Shown in pieces: positions 49,101 to 60,881 of a stretch of 64,000 nt of DNA. A program made the position numbers and the translations under genes. The DNA lies in the NCBI GenBank assembly GCA_037576195.1, contig CM075102.1, positions 26,656,745 through 26,720,744 of the forward strand. Direction: 5' to 3'. This stretch comes from Phytoseiulus persimilis. Lineage: Eukaryota; Arthropoda; Arachnida; Mesostigmata; Phytoseiidae. The first letter of the stretch is position 1, and each line of letters begins with the position of its first letter. Under the pieces are notes generated by a model. The model had not been told where the DNA came from and did not search any database. It saw nothing but the letters and a program-made list of their open reading frames with translations.

Positions 49101-51682
49101 CCGCACTTTGTGAGATAGGACCGACACGAGTGTTTGCTTTTGAACGTTTCCGTTGCGGCTTATCGGCCGACCCCGTGTTCCCCACTGAAATGCTGACAGT
49201 GCGCTTGTGTTGGAGCCTTGGGAAGAGGGTTGAAAGAGACGGTAACGAAGAAAAAACAAGAGACACACGGAGACGGTAGATCGCTCTGAGTATTGACCTA
49301 AAGGACCGACGGGCGGTCGGAAGTTTATACAGATGGATGAGCTGATGGACAACGGCACGGATAACCTCGCTCGTCGATATTCGAGCTGACACCACTGAAC
49401 CGAGTTCCGACGGATTCCGCCACACTTGACGAGTTTTAAGATGTTGTCGAATCTCGTTGGATCGCGTCAGTCTCGGTAACGTTGTCCCCGTCGGTCGAGC
49501 CGTCCCCGTGTTCATGACTTCCTTGTTTCATGCCTGTCGTTCCGTTTCTTCTCTCAAAGAATACTCTGCCCGCTCGATCTTGAACATCTTGATCCTCCGT
49601 GCGCATGGAATCATTCTCCTCATGGAGACCGTGGAGTGGGAACTCCCGGCGGCGGCGAGCGATGTAGTCAGCCGTGTGCAGTTTTCGCGCAATATTTCGG
49701 GCGCAGTGCGATCCAGTTCGGCGGAAGTGTCTATTGTGGCCTGAGATTCGGTGTCGCCGTTTCGCTTCGCGATCTCATGCATTTCGAATGGAGCCGAAGC
49801 AGGACGGATGCTGTGTCGTCGAGAGGCTGTATCAGATCCTCTTTGATCATTCGATTGAGATCTCGCTGCCGAAACTCCATCGCAGTCGACGGCGGCTGAA
49901 GGGAGGGCACTGACGAGACTCTAGAAAGCCATCCAGGCGGGCCGGGATTACCGAGCGACAACAGAAGGTCCACAACAACAACAAAGGAGTCGTGCGAAGA
50001 AACTATCCCAGCCTCCTTTCCTCCCCGATCCGAGCTCCTCGCTGTTTCCATGCAGGCGGAACGGAATTCGGGCTCGATACTCGACGCATCCATTCAGAAC
50101 GAAGGACAGAGGAAACTGTTGCTACATTCGAACGGTTCCGATATTCTCATCAGGGTCCCGGAATCCTCTCTTATACAGGTTTAGACTGCGTAAATGGCCA
50201 CCGTCTGACGAGAGCGGCGGGAGGCGAAGAACACCGACTACACTCACAGCTTGACAATGTTCATTGTCTGGTTCGTTTTTTTTTCTTCATTTCTCCGGGA
50301 CTTCGGAGAGGCTGTTATCCGTCGTAAGTGGTTCCCTCTCTCGTAAGCGCAATAATTCAGGTCGTGAAGGAAAACGCATTGAGCGCGGACTTGGTGTTTA
50401 AGGCGGGAATTTATTGCGGGGAATATCTCAGCCCATCCTCCGCTCTGCTTGCTGATCCCTCTAGAGACTGACAAAAGATTGATGCCGGGTCACGCTGATG
50501 TGTCTCTGAGGTCACCGGGTTCATTTCGAGAAGCGAGACGCCGGCTCAGGAGGGGACGCAACGAGCGCAGAACGGAAAAAGAATAGTGCTCCTTGTCTCA
50601 GTCAAACCGCGTAGGCGTTCCTATCCCACGAAGATCTCGTTTCCGAGAGGAAAACAGGATCGGGGAAACAATACGTCGTTCATCGATTATTCCAATTTCT
50701 CATGGCGGAATCGCGTCTTTCCTCGACATGGAACGAGCGACGGAGAACCGCGTAACCCAAAGTGCTCGCAAGGAGCGAAACGCGATCAGCAAAACAGCCC
50801 CAATGGGGAAATCGGATGCGGGCATTCCGAGCATGGAGAGGAGCTTGAGGAAAAGATACAGGTCTCGAGGAAGCGTGAGTAGTTGAAGCAGAACGTGAAG
50901 CTTACGAGGTGTGAATTTCCACCTTATGAATAAGGCGAACCATTTGTCATGCGCACATCGGATCGAATTCGGCTGGGGAGAATTCCGAGAAGCCGACGTT
51001 TTGGAACTCCCAGGAAAAGTGTCGTCGTTTCGCGCGAATCCATTCTTCTTGTTCGCGCTCCTCGTCTGGCTGTTTTACATGACGGCCAGGTACAACATTT
51101 TTTTCCTCCACGTCGTCCCTTCGCCGGCTCCTCTCGGATCCTTAGCGAGTTGAGATCTCATTCTCGGAGTGAACAGACTGACTGGGATAATTCAGAATGT
51201 GAGCCGCCTGCTTTGAAATACACCTCCTCTATATACCTATATGCTGTCGGCTGAGCTAGCGAGCGGGCGGGCGGGCTCGGGCGGGCGAGTGAGTGAGGAA
51301 GCGGGCCAGCTATTCGGTCGGTCAGAGCCGGGTCTGTTCCTCAAATTCCAGGAAGAGTGTCCCCTCGCGATAACATCCTCTAACACAGTCAGCAGAGAGA
51401 CGAGCAAGTCGTTGATGCGCACACAATAGCGGCAGCGAAGTGCTTCGTAGAAATCGGAAACTTTCTTTCATCACACTTAGAATCCCACTGGCAACCTTAT
51501 GCGTGAACATTCCTCGAATTTTCCAAATTTCACCGCGCTCACAACTTCCACCAGAACGTTTATCCAGCGAGCTTGCAACGAGACTGCTCTCACCGGACGG
51601 TTGCGAGCGATTGCCGGCGCGTCCGAACTCCATGAGTCTCATTGAACAACAAGTTCTCACCCCATTCGCCCATCTTCAGCTT

Positions 51683-51693
51683 CCCCCCCCCCC
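51683..51693. repeat. 11-base C homopolymer in the PTK7 intron
   Basis: An uninterrupted C run. A matching-length G run lies about 480 bases further on (52166-52176), on the same strand. Confidence 0.75.
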
Positions 51694-52165
51694 CGGCCCT
51701 CCTCGACAAGTTCGAGTGTTACGCTTTCGAGAACGCTCAATCAAAACAGTGACTGCGCCACCTGCTCAGCGATCATGTCAACCCGATGATATGATGCGAC
51801 CAACACCTCTTGCAAATATAGTGACTGGGGGGCAATTTAGCCTCCAACATAAATCATCTTGTTTACTCTGGCCTTCTCATAGCGGTGCGGTTCGGGGAGC
51901 TTGGGCGGCGGTCGCGGTAGTAGTTGTGTTGTTTGGCTGTGAGAGCGGCGGCAGGGGCGAGACCAGGGTCGGAGGGGCAAAGCCAGCCCCAATTTGTTGT
52001 GTATGACCACCACCCCACCAACCATACTTTTGCTGCTGCCAATCATGTGTTTGAGTTGTTTGTTCACTCTGGGGTCATACATCGGTGCTGACCAGGTGGC
52101 CGTAAAGTCGGCACGATGGGGCAGTTGGACCTGGCTAACCGAAGGGGGTGGGGCTCCGACGGAGA

Positions 52166-52176
52166 GGGGGGGGGGG
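52166..52176. repeat. 11-base G homopolymer in the PTK7 intron
   Basis: An uninterrupted G run preceded by other G-rich blocks (GAAGGGGGTGGGG), so a G-quadruplex is possible. Confidence 0.75.
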
Positions 52177-53126
52177 TAGAGAATGGCAGGGGGCGATGGC
52201 AGTTAAGGCAAGCTGGCGTATTATATTGAACTGTTTTAACGATGCTCCATATCCAATGATGCTGCCGTTGCTGCGAACGCCGGTCGGACGGGCGGTCGAG
52301 CCGTCCATGCCGACGATCTCATCTCAGTCTCTCGGCTGGTGCTAGCGGCGGCAGTAAAGTGCTTCTCATCCGCCGGCGAGCTCCAACCACCTGCAAGCGA
52401 GCCATTGTTTACCAAGGGGGTGAATGCCACGCTGGTGGTTGTGGGACGAATGATTGTGCATGTCCTGCACTCCCCCACGGCGTATTGGGTTATGCTGTTC
52501 AGGGGTTTGAGTCCCCCACTCCTTCGAAACGGTCTTTGCCTGACACGACCCGCCGGCCAGGCCCCAGCGGCCGGGGCGGGCATGCAGGATCCGCGATAGC
52601 AGACGTGATCAGCCTATAGAACGCGGACGATCGAACAGGGGTTCGGACTCGGAGCAGAAGACAGTTGTCGACAATTCGCTGGTAGTGAGCAAGACCGTAC
52701 CCATGCGGACCGATCGAAGTCGTCCTCCCACGCTATCCACGCGGAGAGGAACGCTCCGTTCGACTCTGTCCGGTGTAGATATGAAAGTGTCATCGGAGCG
52801 ATGTACGGCCACCATCTGGACGCAGCTCTTCTAACGCGCTGAATGGCCTCTCCTACTTCTGTCGCGGTGAGAACTTCCCTCGCTCTTTCTCCAACGCCGA
52901 AGTCGAAGGATTACCCTCCCCGCCGAAGGGGCCCTTTTGTTTACGTCGCGCTTCACCGGCTCAACGTTGTCTGCGAAAACATTCGGCTGAGGCGTTCGAC
53001 CTCTCACATTCGAAAATTTCCGGTGTGCCTTCATGCTCGAGAACCGCAGCTGCCAACCGATGCTGTTGAGTGCGAAGAGTGAAGTTTGGCGGACCGCATG
53101 AAGTCGGGCCAGGCTTCGGAGGGAGC

Positions 53127-54347
53127 ATGGCCCACGTGTTCGCTTTGACCAGCGACAGTGGTATACCGATATTCAGCCGATCATTGGGAAATGCCAGTGA
53201 ATCGCCCCTGAATTTCGCTGAGATCGGAACTCTCAACGGAGTGCATCTGTTCTGCTCGCTGCGTGGAGCCCAACTGCATCGATCCGAAACGACTAACGGA
53301 ACCTCGGTTTACTGGAAGGTCTACCACGAGGCCATCACGCTTACTCTCGTGCTGTTGCCAGACTGCCAGCCGAACGCGCTGGCTGAAGAGTTGATTCCTC
53401 TCTTGTTGGACAACATCTTCCAGGTGCTCATATTCCACGCCGGGCTGTCCTCCCTGAAAAACATAACGATCAGCATCGAACGAGTCAAACGAGACATAAA
53501 GCCCGGCCTGAGCGTTATCGACGCCTTGGTGAGCTCGCTGGTCGGGGAGCGTGAACTCGGCGAAGCTCTCAGCGTAGACTTCAAACCGCCGTGCGTGTTA
53601 CCGACCACGATTCCGTATCATCCTCTGCTCGCCGGCCCCGCTCTCCAGAACGTCGCGGCGTATCTCGAAGCGTACACGACACGAATCGACTCCTCTTATG
53701 GCTTCATCGTGTTCGACGATTTCCTATTGTTGGGCACGAAGAGTTTCAATGCGCTCCCCATAGGCGACCAGTCCGTTCTGGTGATGCAAGCAGCCTACGT
53801 CGAAGTGTCTTCGAATCGCAGAACTTTCGAGAGTGGAATCTTCCTCCCGGAGAGCTCACCCGATTCTTGCAACCGTCTCGTGGTCGTGTGCGTGGGCGAT
53901 CGCTTTCGGGTCTGTGTACTAGCTCTACCGGAAATGGACATCGCAGTGCTGGAAGAGCACGCCGTGGGACTTCCCAGCTTCCCGATCCACTCGTTGGAAG
54001 CGAATACGGCCGCCTGGATTCGAGAGAGTCGCAAAACGATTCTAGAGAACCTGCATTCATCAGTGGTGGCGTTCTGCTTCGTCGGCCGGAAGAATCACAG
54101 CATTCGGTGGTTCTGTGATCAGTCTCAGAGAACCAAGCTAAAACTACAGGAATGCGTCAAGATGGATTTCATCCAAGGAGATTCGGAGGGTTTCAGCAGA
54201 CGCGGAAACCTCGGGGAGAACTATTTGATATGCCATAAAGTTTCAGAGGGTCAGAAACTGTTCGCCGTTCTGAATAACGTTCCTCTTTTCGTTATAGGAA
54301 CCGTTCTTGAAAGAGTTTTTAGGTATGTTTCGTCCAAGTGTCACTAG
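53127..54347 (+). CDS. fuz: Fuzzy planar cell polarity protein (CPLANE subunit)
   Basis: One uninterrupted frame of 406 residues from ATG 53127; the frame stays open upstream but has no earlier ATG. Vertebrate Fuzzy is about 418 residues, so the length fits. The N-terminal longin-type region carries the family's landmarks in order: an early hydrophobic strand followed by SGIPIFSRS, the SLNGVH-like IGTLNGVHLF, a YWKVYHEAITLTLVLL strand corresponding to the VWKSFHDSITLI region of vertebrates, then a SLKNITISIERVKRDIK segment matching the family's ERLKKDL. Fuzzy and Inturned form the CPLANE complex, which activates Rab23 and supports ciliogenesis and planar polarity; this is family knowledge. 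The gene is in the same orientation as its host PTK7. A strong donor (AG|GTATGT) at 54323 close to the stop means the last few residues could instead come from a further exon. Confidence 0.88.
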   Translation: MAHVFALTSDSGIPIFSRSLGNASESPLNFAEIGTLNGVHLFCSLRGAQLHRSETTNGTSVYWKVYHEAITLTLVLLPDCQPNALAEELIPLLLDNIFQVLIFHAGLSSLKNITISIERVKRDIKPGLSVIDALVSSLVGERELGEALSVDFKPPCVLPTTIPYHPLLAGPALQNVAAYLEAYTTRIDSSYGFIVFDDFLLLGTKSFNALPIGDQSVLVMQAAYVEVSSNRRTFESGIFLPESSPDSCNRLVVVCVGDRFRVCVLALPEMDIAVLEEHAVGLPSFPIHSLEANTAAWIRESRKTILENLHSSVVAFCFVGRKNHSIRWFCDQSQRTKLKLQECVKMDFIQGDSEGFSRRGNLGENYLICHKVSEGQKLFAVLNNVPLFVIGTVLERVFRYVSSKCH

Positions 54348-54407
54348 GATATCGATCGAGATTTTTCCAGCTAGTTCTAAGTCCAGCTCGAAGTTCTGTT
54401 CATAACC

Positions 54408-54602
54408 ATGTATAAACGAGTCGAAAACCGAGATCGTTCAATTTTGAGTCAGACCCGCAATATGGCTGCCTCCATGGCGGACCGTGCCAACAATCACAGA
54501 CCTTCAACAGGTTCGGAACGTCGCTATCAGCATATAAATCTGGATTTACCGCACGGAGCTGATTTGTCTCATTTCAATGAATTTATGCTATCGCCCCAAT
54601 AA
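54408..54602 (+). CDS. Small frame downstream of Fuzzy, 64 codons
   Basis: ATG 54408 (context ACCATG) opens a hydrophilic 64-residue frame (MYKRVENRDRSILSQTR, later HINLDLPHGADLSHFN) ending 79 bases before an AATAAA. It may be a 3' UTR frame, a small second cistron, or partly a terminal Fuzzy exon in another phase. No family is recognised. Confidence 0.2.
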   Translation: MYKRVENRDRSILSQTRNMAASMADRANNHRPSTGSERRYQHINLDLPHGADLSHFNEFMLSPQ

Positions 54603-54681
54603 GCTGTTTCGTGGAAGATTTCTGTAGGATCTCATTGGGGAGCTCCGGGGATGTTTGAGGAATCTCAAAATGCCGTTCACG

Positions 54682-54687
54682 AATAAA
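54682..54687 (+). promoter_or_regulatory. Poly(A) signal downstream of Fuzzy
   Basis: AATAAA 335 bases after the Fuzzy stop codon and inside the PTK7 intron, consistent with Fuzzy being an independently terminated nested gene. Confidence 0.6.
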
Positions 54688-57600
54688 AGCACTGTCACTG
54701 AGTGAGTGATTCTCGAATTGATTCAGCAAGGTTAAAAGGGCTAACCTACCTAGGGCTGTCCAGGGGTTCCCGGCTCAGCAACTCCAGCCGTCGTTTCGAG
54801 GCTCGGAAAGTTGGGAGACATACAACGGATGACATTTGTGACACGAGCCACAGAGTAGCGAGCCTGGATCGACGAAGCTTTTTGAAGTTGCCCATTAAAT
54901 TCAACCATCGAATGTCTTTGCGCCGGGCCAGAGTTAAGCCAGACTTTAAGATCACTTACTTCCGCTTCCGGTTCGAGTGTGTCCCTCTGTCCGTCCCTCC
55001 GTTTGTCGCTTGGTGTGCTACATTTGTGCGTGAGTGTTTCCCGCGGTGAAGACGTTTGTTTATGGCTCTGCCCTCGTCTGGATCGGTTCCTCCGGGGCTC
55101 ACCCTGGCCGAGCTTAGCGGAGCCAAGCCCCACGCCTGCTCAAGTCTCCCGCTCCTTCCATCGGACTAAATGGCCAAATTATGCCACCACCGATGGATAG
55201 AGGTTGTAACTCACGAGTTTATCCCGATGGAGGATAGAACGTCGAGTCGAGCTGAGCCGGGCCCAAGCGATCATCGAACGAAGGGTGACGTACCAAAAGC
55301 CAGTTCATTAGAGCCTCGGCTCCGATGGGGGAACTTCCTTGCGACGCGGAAAAAAAAAAGAAAAACTTGTCTCCAGACACCACAGACTCTGGGCTGGCAC
55401 GCTCGCCGTCTCGGACGTCCAGGGCTTCATCCAGAGTGTAATTTATCTGACGTTTTCCCTTCCTCCTTGAAGTTTGTTGCAGGGATGAGGGAACTCCACA
55501 CACTGCCTTGGACTTCACTGAAGCCTGAGGAGGCACTCTGGACTACTTCCCCCCGAGTTTGGCCTGGAACTGGACATACCAACGAAAAAGTCGTTATTGG
55601 GATCACAAGAGGGAGTCTTTGGAAGCCGCGCGACGTTAATTTGTCAAGGCTCACTTTCGGTGTTGGTTGTGTGGCGAGTCGGTTGGTTTGTCGTTTGAGT
55701 GCTGGGGTTGGAAGAGTGACAGCTGAAGCCCCAGTGACAAGAAAATGGGAAATAAACCTCAGAGAGCGGGCGGGTTATCAGGTGGAAAAGTTCAAATGCA
55801 CACTGCAAGCGCCTAATTACGCGTCTTGGCCTTTGACCACTATTATACCCTCAGGACCCGCCCCCTTCTTGCCATTCACTGACGCTTCGGCGCCTAAAGG
55901 GAGAGTCGGTTGAGTGGAAGGCAGGAGCTCTCATCGGCGAAGACGTGGAGAAAGAACGGTCAGCTCCCCATATTATTAACAGCCTTTTGTCTTGGCGGCC
56001 TTCATTGATGCCTGGGTCTCTCTGGAATGTGAAGCAACTTCCGTCAACAAGAAAATATGTTGCAAGGTCAGCGGAGAACGAAGTGGGACTCGCGAGCTAT
56101 TTTCGGCTGTGAGTGAAAGTCGCCGTTTTAGCATACATATGCATCCCATCGTAACATCTCTAGGCAATAGTTATCGTTGTGCTGATAACGGTGGGGAGAG
56201 GTTGCTGTCCTTCTGTGTAGTTTTCGTACGCTCTCCTCGCTCGAGTAACTCACTTGTTTTGCGGCACAATCGGACGAGGAGTCACGGGGTCGAGGGAACC
56301 AGTTGATACAAACGCTTGGGAGCAAGCGGGTGAGAATGCCGCGGCAATGTATCTTGCGGCCAAATTGGAATCTGTGCGTTTGCTCTGAAATCCAGACTGA
56401 GTGGCCGGGGAACGACTCTTGATAAGAGCACAGGAAAACCTAATGCAATTTAGGGGTCGGCGGACACCTGCGTAGGTTTTTTTACCTTTGAGGGTAGCGC
56501 AGTGCTCCGTACAAAGCTCCTTCTAGTGGCGAGACGCGCTCTCGCGTCGAGTTACCTTCGAGAACCCCCTTCCTCTCCCCGATCCTTCTTCCGCTGCTGA
56601 GTCCTGCTTTCGTTTCCCCACTAGCTAGTTGCCTTCTGGGCTTTAAAACGTCTTATTCAGTTTTATGTGTAGCTGCTGCCGCGAGAGGGATATTTGATTA
56701 CGGCGAGTAATGGGACCCACCGGTTTCCCACAACTCTTTTAAGACTGTAGTTTTAATTTTTCTGTTTCTCAGAGTCGGCTGGCTTGGAAATTATTTTCTG
56801 TCCTCCTCTGCCCTCCCGCCTCGCCGCACAGTTTTTATCACCAGAGCGCGCTCTCAGCCCGTACCGCGTAGCGGCGGTTCACGGGACACAGAGTCGCAAA
56901 GTCGGCGCAAAGTCTGACCAGACCGAAGAACCAAGTGAGCTCCGGGGACGGACAGATGGTCGAGTTTTCGGTCTCTGGAATCTGCTTCATTTCAAGTTGC
57001 GCCATGAGCGCGCTTCGGCCGTCGCCCAACAACACCTCTATAAATTTTCGGCCGAGCTCCGTGGCCATAAACGCTGTCAATACATCTTGAAACAGATGTC
57101 TGCGAGTGTTATGAACTAGAGCGAACCAGCAGCGGCTCACAGCGGCACAAAATACCGACCGCTTCTCTACCCTCAACCCAACAAAAACAAGTTCCGTCGA
57201 CCTACGATCGCCCCCTAGGTGTTCCGTTTGATTTGCAGCCCTGGTCTCGTCGATTTCAAGATACGGGACTGAGAGAGGCAAAGTGTTATCCTCTGAACAG
57301 CTCCGCCTCGAAGTCGGAATGGAACCGAAGTACCGAGTCACAGAGCACTGTCACTATTTCGAGATGAATGATGTCAACTACGTTGGCGGGATTCTCGGGG
57401 GACGATGGCCACGCGACAAACTCCTTCGACCTGATGAGGTCATAGCCGAAAGTTATTTAGTGACTTCTCGGGCTGGCGCTCTAGCTGGCGGGCCCAGCTA
57501 CTGCGGGCGCAGCAGCTTTGTATTCGACGCTATTCTCCATGGCTACGATGAAGAGAGGTCATCAAGAAGCTTCTCACGGGTTTTGGGGTGCTGCTGTAGA

Positions 57601-60600
57601 AGCAGCGGCGGCAGCTCTGACAGGCCCAGGTCTGCTGGGACACTACGAAGCAAGTTAAACAGACACGAGGGAGGCCGGGCAGGGAAAAAACTGCGGCGGA
57701 ACACACTATGGGTCCGCCGAGGATTCTTCGGAAACAGGGACGCACTGCTGTGTGAGGCTGCACAACTAAGAGTGAACCTCTAAACAGAAATTCGTTAAAT
57801 TCTTATGCGTGGTTTTCTGCTCGCGACCCGCCCCGGTCCCCTGTTCGTTCTCATCTAGTGCGTACCCCTCTCGGCGCGGCGCCCGGACCCTCGGCCGGTG
57901 GGTTCCTCGCCCAAGACAGGGTCTGAGACTTGACTGCGGTTGTCTCCCGCTCCCTGTCGGAAGCGGCGGGTAGAGTGGAAAACTTTCTCGATGAAAATCG
58001 GGTGCTGATTCGACGTGGTTTTCGAAGCGGAAGCTAATCGCGGTGTTCGCCCGCGTCAGTGGAGTTTTGAGGAGCTCCAATGCCTTTAGCAGTGCACGAG
58101 GTGTACTTCCTCTACGACACTCCCCTGGTTGACTTCTCGACCCCGAAGATTGGCTGGCCGTTCGGGGGAGGCGGGAATGCCATTCGATATTTTGGGGTGG
58201 GCGAGGCAGAAGCGATGTCCTAATAACGGCTTGCTATCAGGTGGCTTGCATGCCAACTGAGTTTGGTAACTCGAGCTGGCCGGACGCAGCGAGCCATACG
58301 AATCTGCCTCAAGCACTGCCTTCACTCAAGTTCACATGATTACATCAGCCACGCGTATAGATGCTCGAGTTGCGGGAGAGAGGGAAACCCCTCCTTCCTC
58401 AGGACGCTAACCCTTCCCGAGCAATGCACGGACATTTCGGCAGGAAACCCCGAGGACTTCTCGGGGTTTTGAGCTTTCCTTTGTTTTTTTCTTTCTCTCT
58501 GCTCCCTCTCCGTCGAGTAGTCGGTTGGCTCATTCCATTCGAGTGGTGAGCTCTCTAAGCCCTGACGATGGGTTCCAGTGTTTCGAAGATGCGCCAACTC
58601 CACGGCTCAAATGAGGCGACGTGCGCTCGGCTTTACGAGCCAGCTCAGAATGAGAAAATCCACGAAGGGAGTGGTTGGAAAACGTCGGAATCGAAGCGAC
58701 CAATTCAATTGGGTGAGGGCTGTCGTACCGTTGATGCTCCTGTTTTCGTTGTTGCGCGTCGAGGATAATGCCTCCTCGTCGGTTTGAGGCGACACGACCG
58801 GATACGGCCCTCGCGCTCAACCGGGGCTGCGGGCGGTTGTGGCTGAGAAGGTAGAATTCGTACATCCTGTTCCATTAAACACGCCCAGCCTATAACCTAT
58901 TTAGACGGCTGACTGCTGACTTTTACCCGGTTGGCAGCGAATCTCCCACAAACAAAACAAGAGCAGCCGAAACGTAGGAAAAAAGGCGCTGAAAGAACAA
59001 AGACTTTTGCTGGAGCTGAGTGAGCTCGTAAGTTCTTTACAGCCAGAGTCGGCGTTTTCGGCACTCCATACCGAGCTGTATGTTCGTAGCTCGGCGAAAA
59101 TCCCTCTCCGCTTGCGAGTAAAGTCGACGGTTTCGCGGTACTCGGCGCCAGCCAGGATACAATGCGAAGTCTACCCGCTTTCCATGCAGCGCCGTGCCGA
59201 GCCGGCAACCAGATTACTACCAGACGCCTCACAACGGATTGACCACATGTGCATTCACGTACGGGTGGACCCACTGTATACGAACGAGGGGGCGACCGCG
59301 CGGGTTCGCCGGCAGATTGCGCCGGGTAGCGCGCCTCTGAATTACGTCGCCTTATACGCAATCCGACGACGTCCACGGTTGTGGAAAGCAAATAGGACTC
59401 AAATTCCGTCGGGAATAGCTCACATAGTACAACAATAGACACGATGAATCGGAGCGGAGGGATTCTCGGAACGCCTTTGAGCTATAGTGGCTGGAACATT
59501 CGTGCGCAGGACGATCGTCAACGAAAAATATTGAGGAAACTCCATATGGCCCGCGCCGAATCACCTACGGCGGGGAGCACCTTTGGATTTTGGAATGCAG
59601 ACCTTGGAACCCTGGCCCGGAACTCCGTGATCTCCGAGTTCGGATCCTTGAAGAGGCAAACAGTGCTCCGCAATTGGGAGCACAGCTTCGCAGCGCGGGG
59701 CGCCAACGGTGACCGCGCGGAATTATTATTTTCTTCTCCTTAGATATTCGAAGAATGGAGGGAAATTCTCCACAATAAGCAGGCACGGCGGTCGCTCGCT
59801 CGTAAAAATTGCTCCGGCGGCGGCTATTTCTTCCTTCGCTCTCCCTCAAGCCGGTCATTCCATATATGGCGACGCGAAACAAGCCCTGAGCATAGAGGTT
59901 TTCGATTCCTGTACAATACATCAACAAAAAAGCCAAGTACCTGAGGCTTCGACGACTTCGCAAGGGGAGCGTGTGAACCCCTATGTCATGCACAGGCCCA
60001 GATGCGCTCGACCATCGCAGTACCAGAGAAAACCTTAAGGGAATGGTGCACCCTTCGGAGGATGTTGCGGCAGCTATTGTGGGTCGGTTCCTTCCCCATT
60101 CGCAGGCTCGTTGGTTCTATTCATTCACCTCATATTGGCTGAAGTGGCTCTCACTGATGATCCAATCAGCCGACGTTTGTTGGAGGAATAACCTGACAGC
60201 TCGAGCTCTTTATGGCCCGACAAATGGCAGATCCTCGACCGCTTCGCAAATGAGAGGTGGAGAAAACACCGTTACTCAAAATCTGGTGGAATTAGATCCC
60301 GTCCGTGCCCGGTAATCCCCCTTCTCATGAACGCGTGCACGAGTGTCCACATCGACAGCTCTGATGACGTTCTCGATGACGCAATCTGAGAAAAGCAATC
60401 CTCCGGAGGACTGTGGACGCCTCAAGCATGCGGTTTTCCCGCAGATCGTTATGGCTCCCGTGATCTGACTCCGACGAAAGCAGCTCGGGACAGAAAATGG
60501 CCGAAGGGATATTCTTAGAATAAACGAGTCGACGGCTCTGGACGACAACAAGCACTTCGGCGAACGCTTGATGACCAGTTCATGAAGTCGCTGCGCCTAG

Positions 60601-60881
60601 TGGTGTCTATCTCGTTTCCGATGACGACCGGCCGAGCGACCGATCGACTCGGCCTCGTATCAACAAACCATTTGGCGATTCCGGTTCGAAAGGGGAAAGT
60701 GAATGCTTCGCTTAAGGAATGGGCGTCATTTCCGGGTGCGATTAAGAGCGTGATCGCCTACGGAGAAATCTCAGTCTCTCCTGGGCTTTATTCATTCGGT
60801 GATCCGATTCCTTCAATCGGACTTGGATTCGTTGAGGATGCCACTCTCTCTCCTCTCTCATGATTTTTGCTTCCTCCGCAG

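Larger units (their letters stand above)
46155..60881 (+). other. 14.7 kb PTK7 intron hosting the Fuzzy gene
   Basis: A phase-1 GT-AG intron (donor TGT|GTGAGT, acceptor TTCCTCCGCAG). The join reads straight from the end of Ig1 into Ig2 (MINML-W-LGEARVKLFHP), matching the order and linker of vertebrate PTK7, so no exon appears to be missing. It contains the single-exon Fuzzy gene at 53127-54347. The parts 46155-53126 and 54688-60881 hold no recognised gene. They have several unexplained open frames (for example plus 51440-52006, plus 55170-55913, minus 56838-57341 and plus 57283-57783) and homopolymer runs (C11 at 51683-51693, G11 at 52166-52176). Confidence 0.8.

Noticed and set aside
53070..53126. 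Upstream extension of the Fuzzy frame
   Set aside because: The frame is open from a GTG at 53070, but the first ATG, at 53127, is followed immediately by the Fuzzy N-terminal pattern; the upstream part shows no family similarity.
55170..55913. 247-codon plus-strand frame in the PTK7 intron
   Set aside because: The composition is irregular with no domain or secondary-structure pattern, and it includes an A-rich tract read as poly-Lys; no supporting signal was found.
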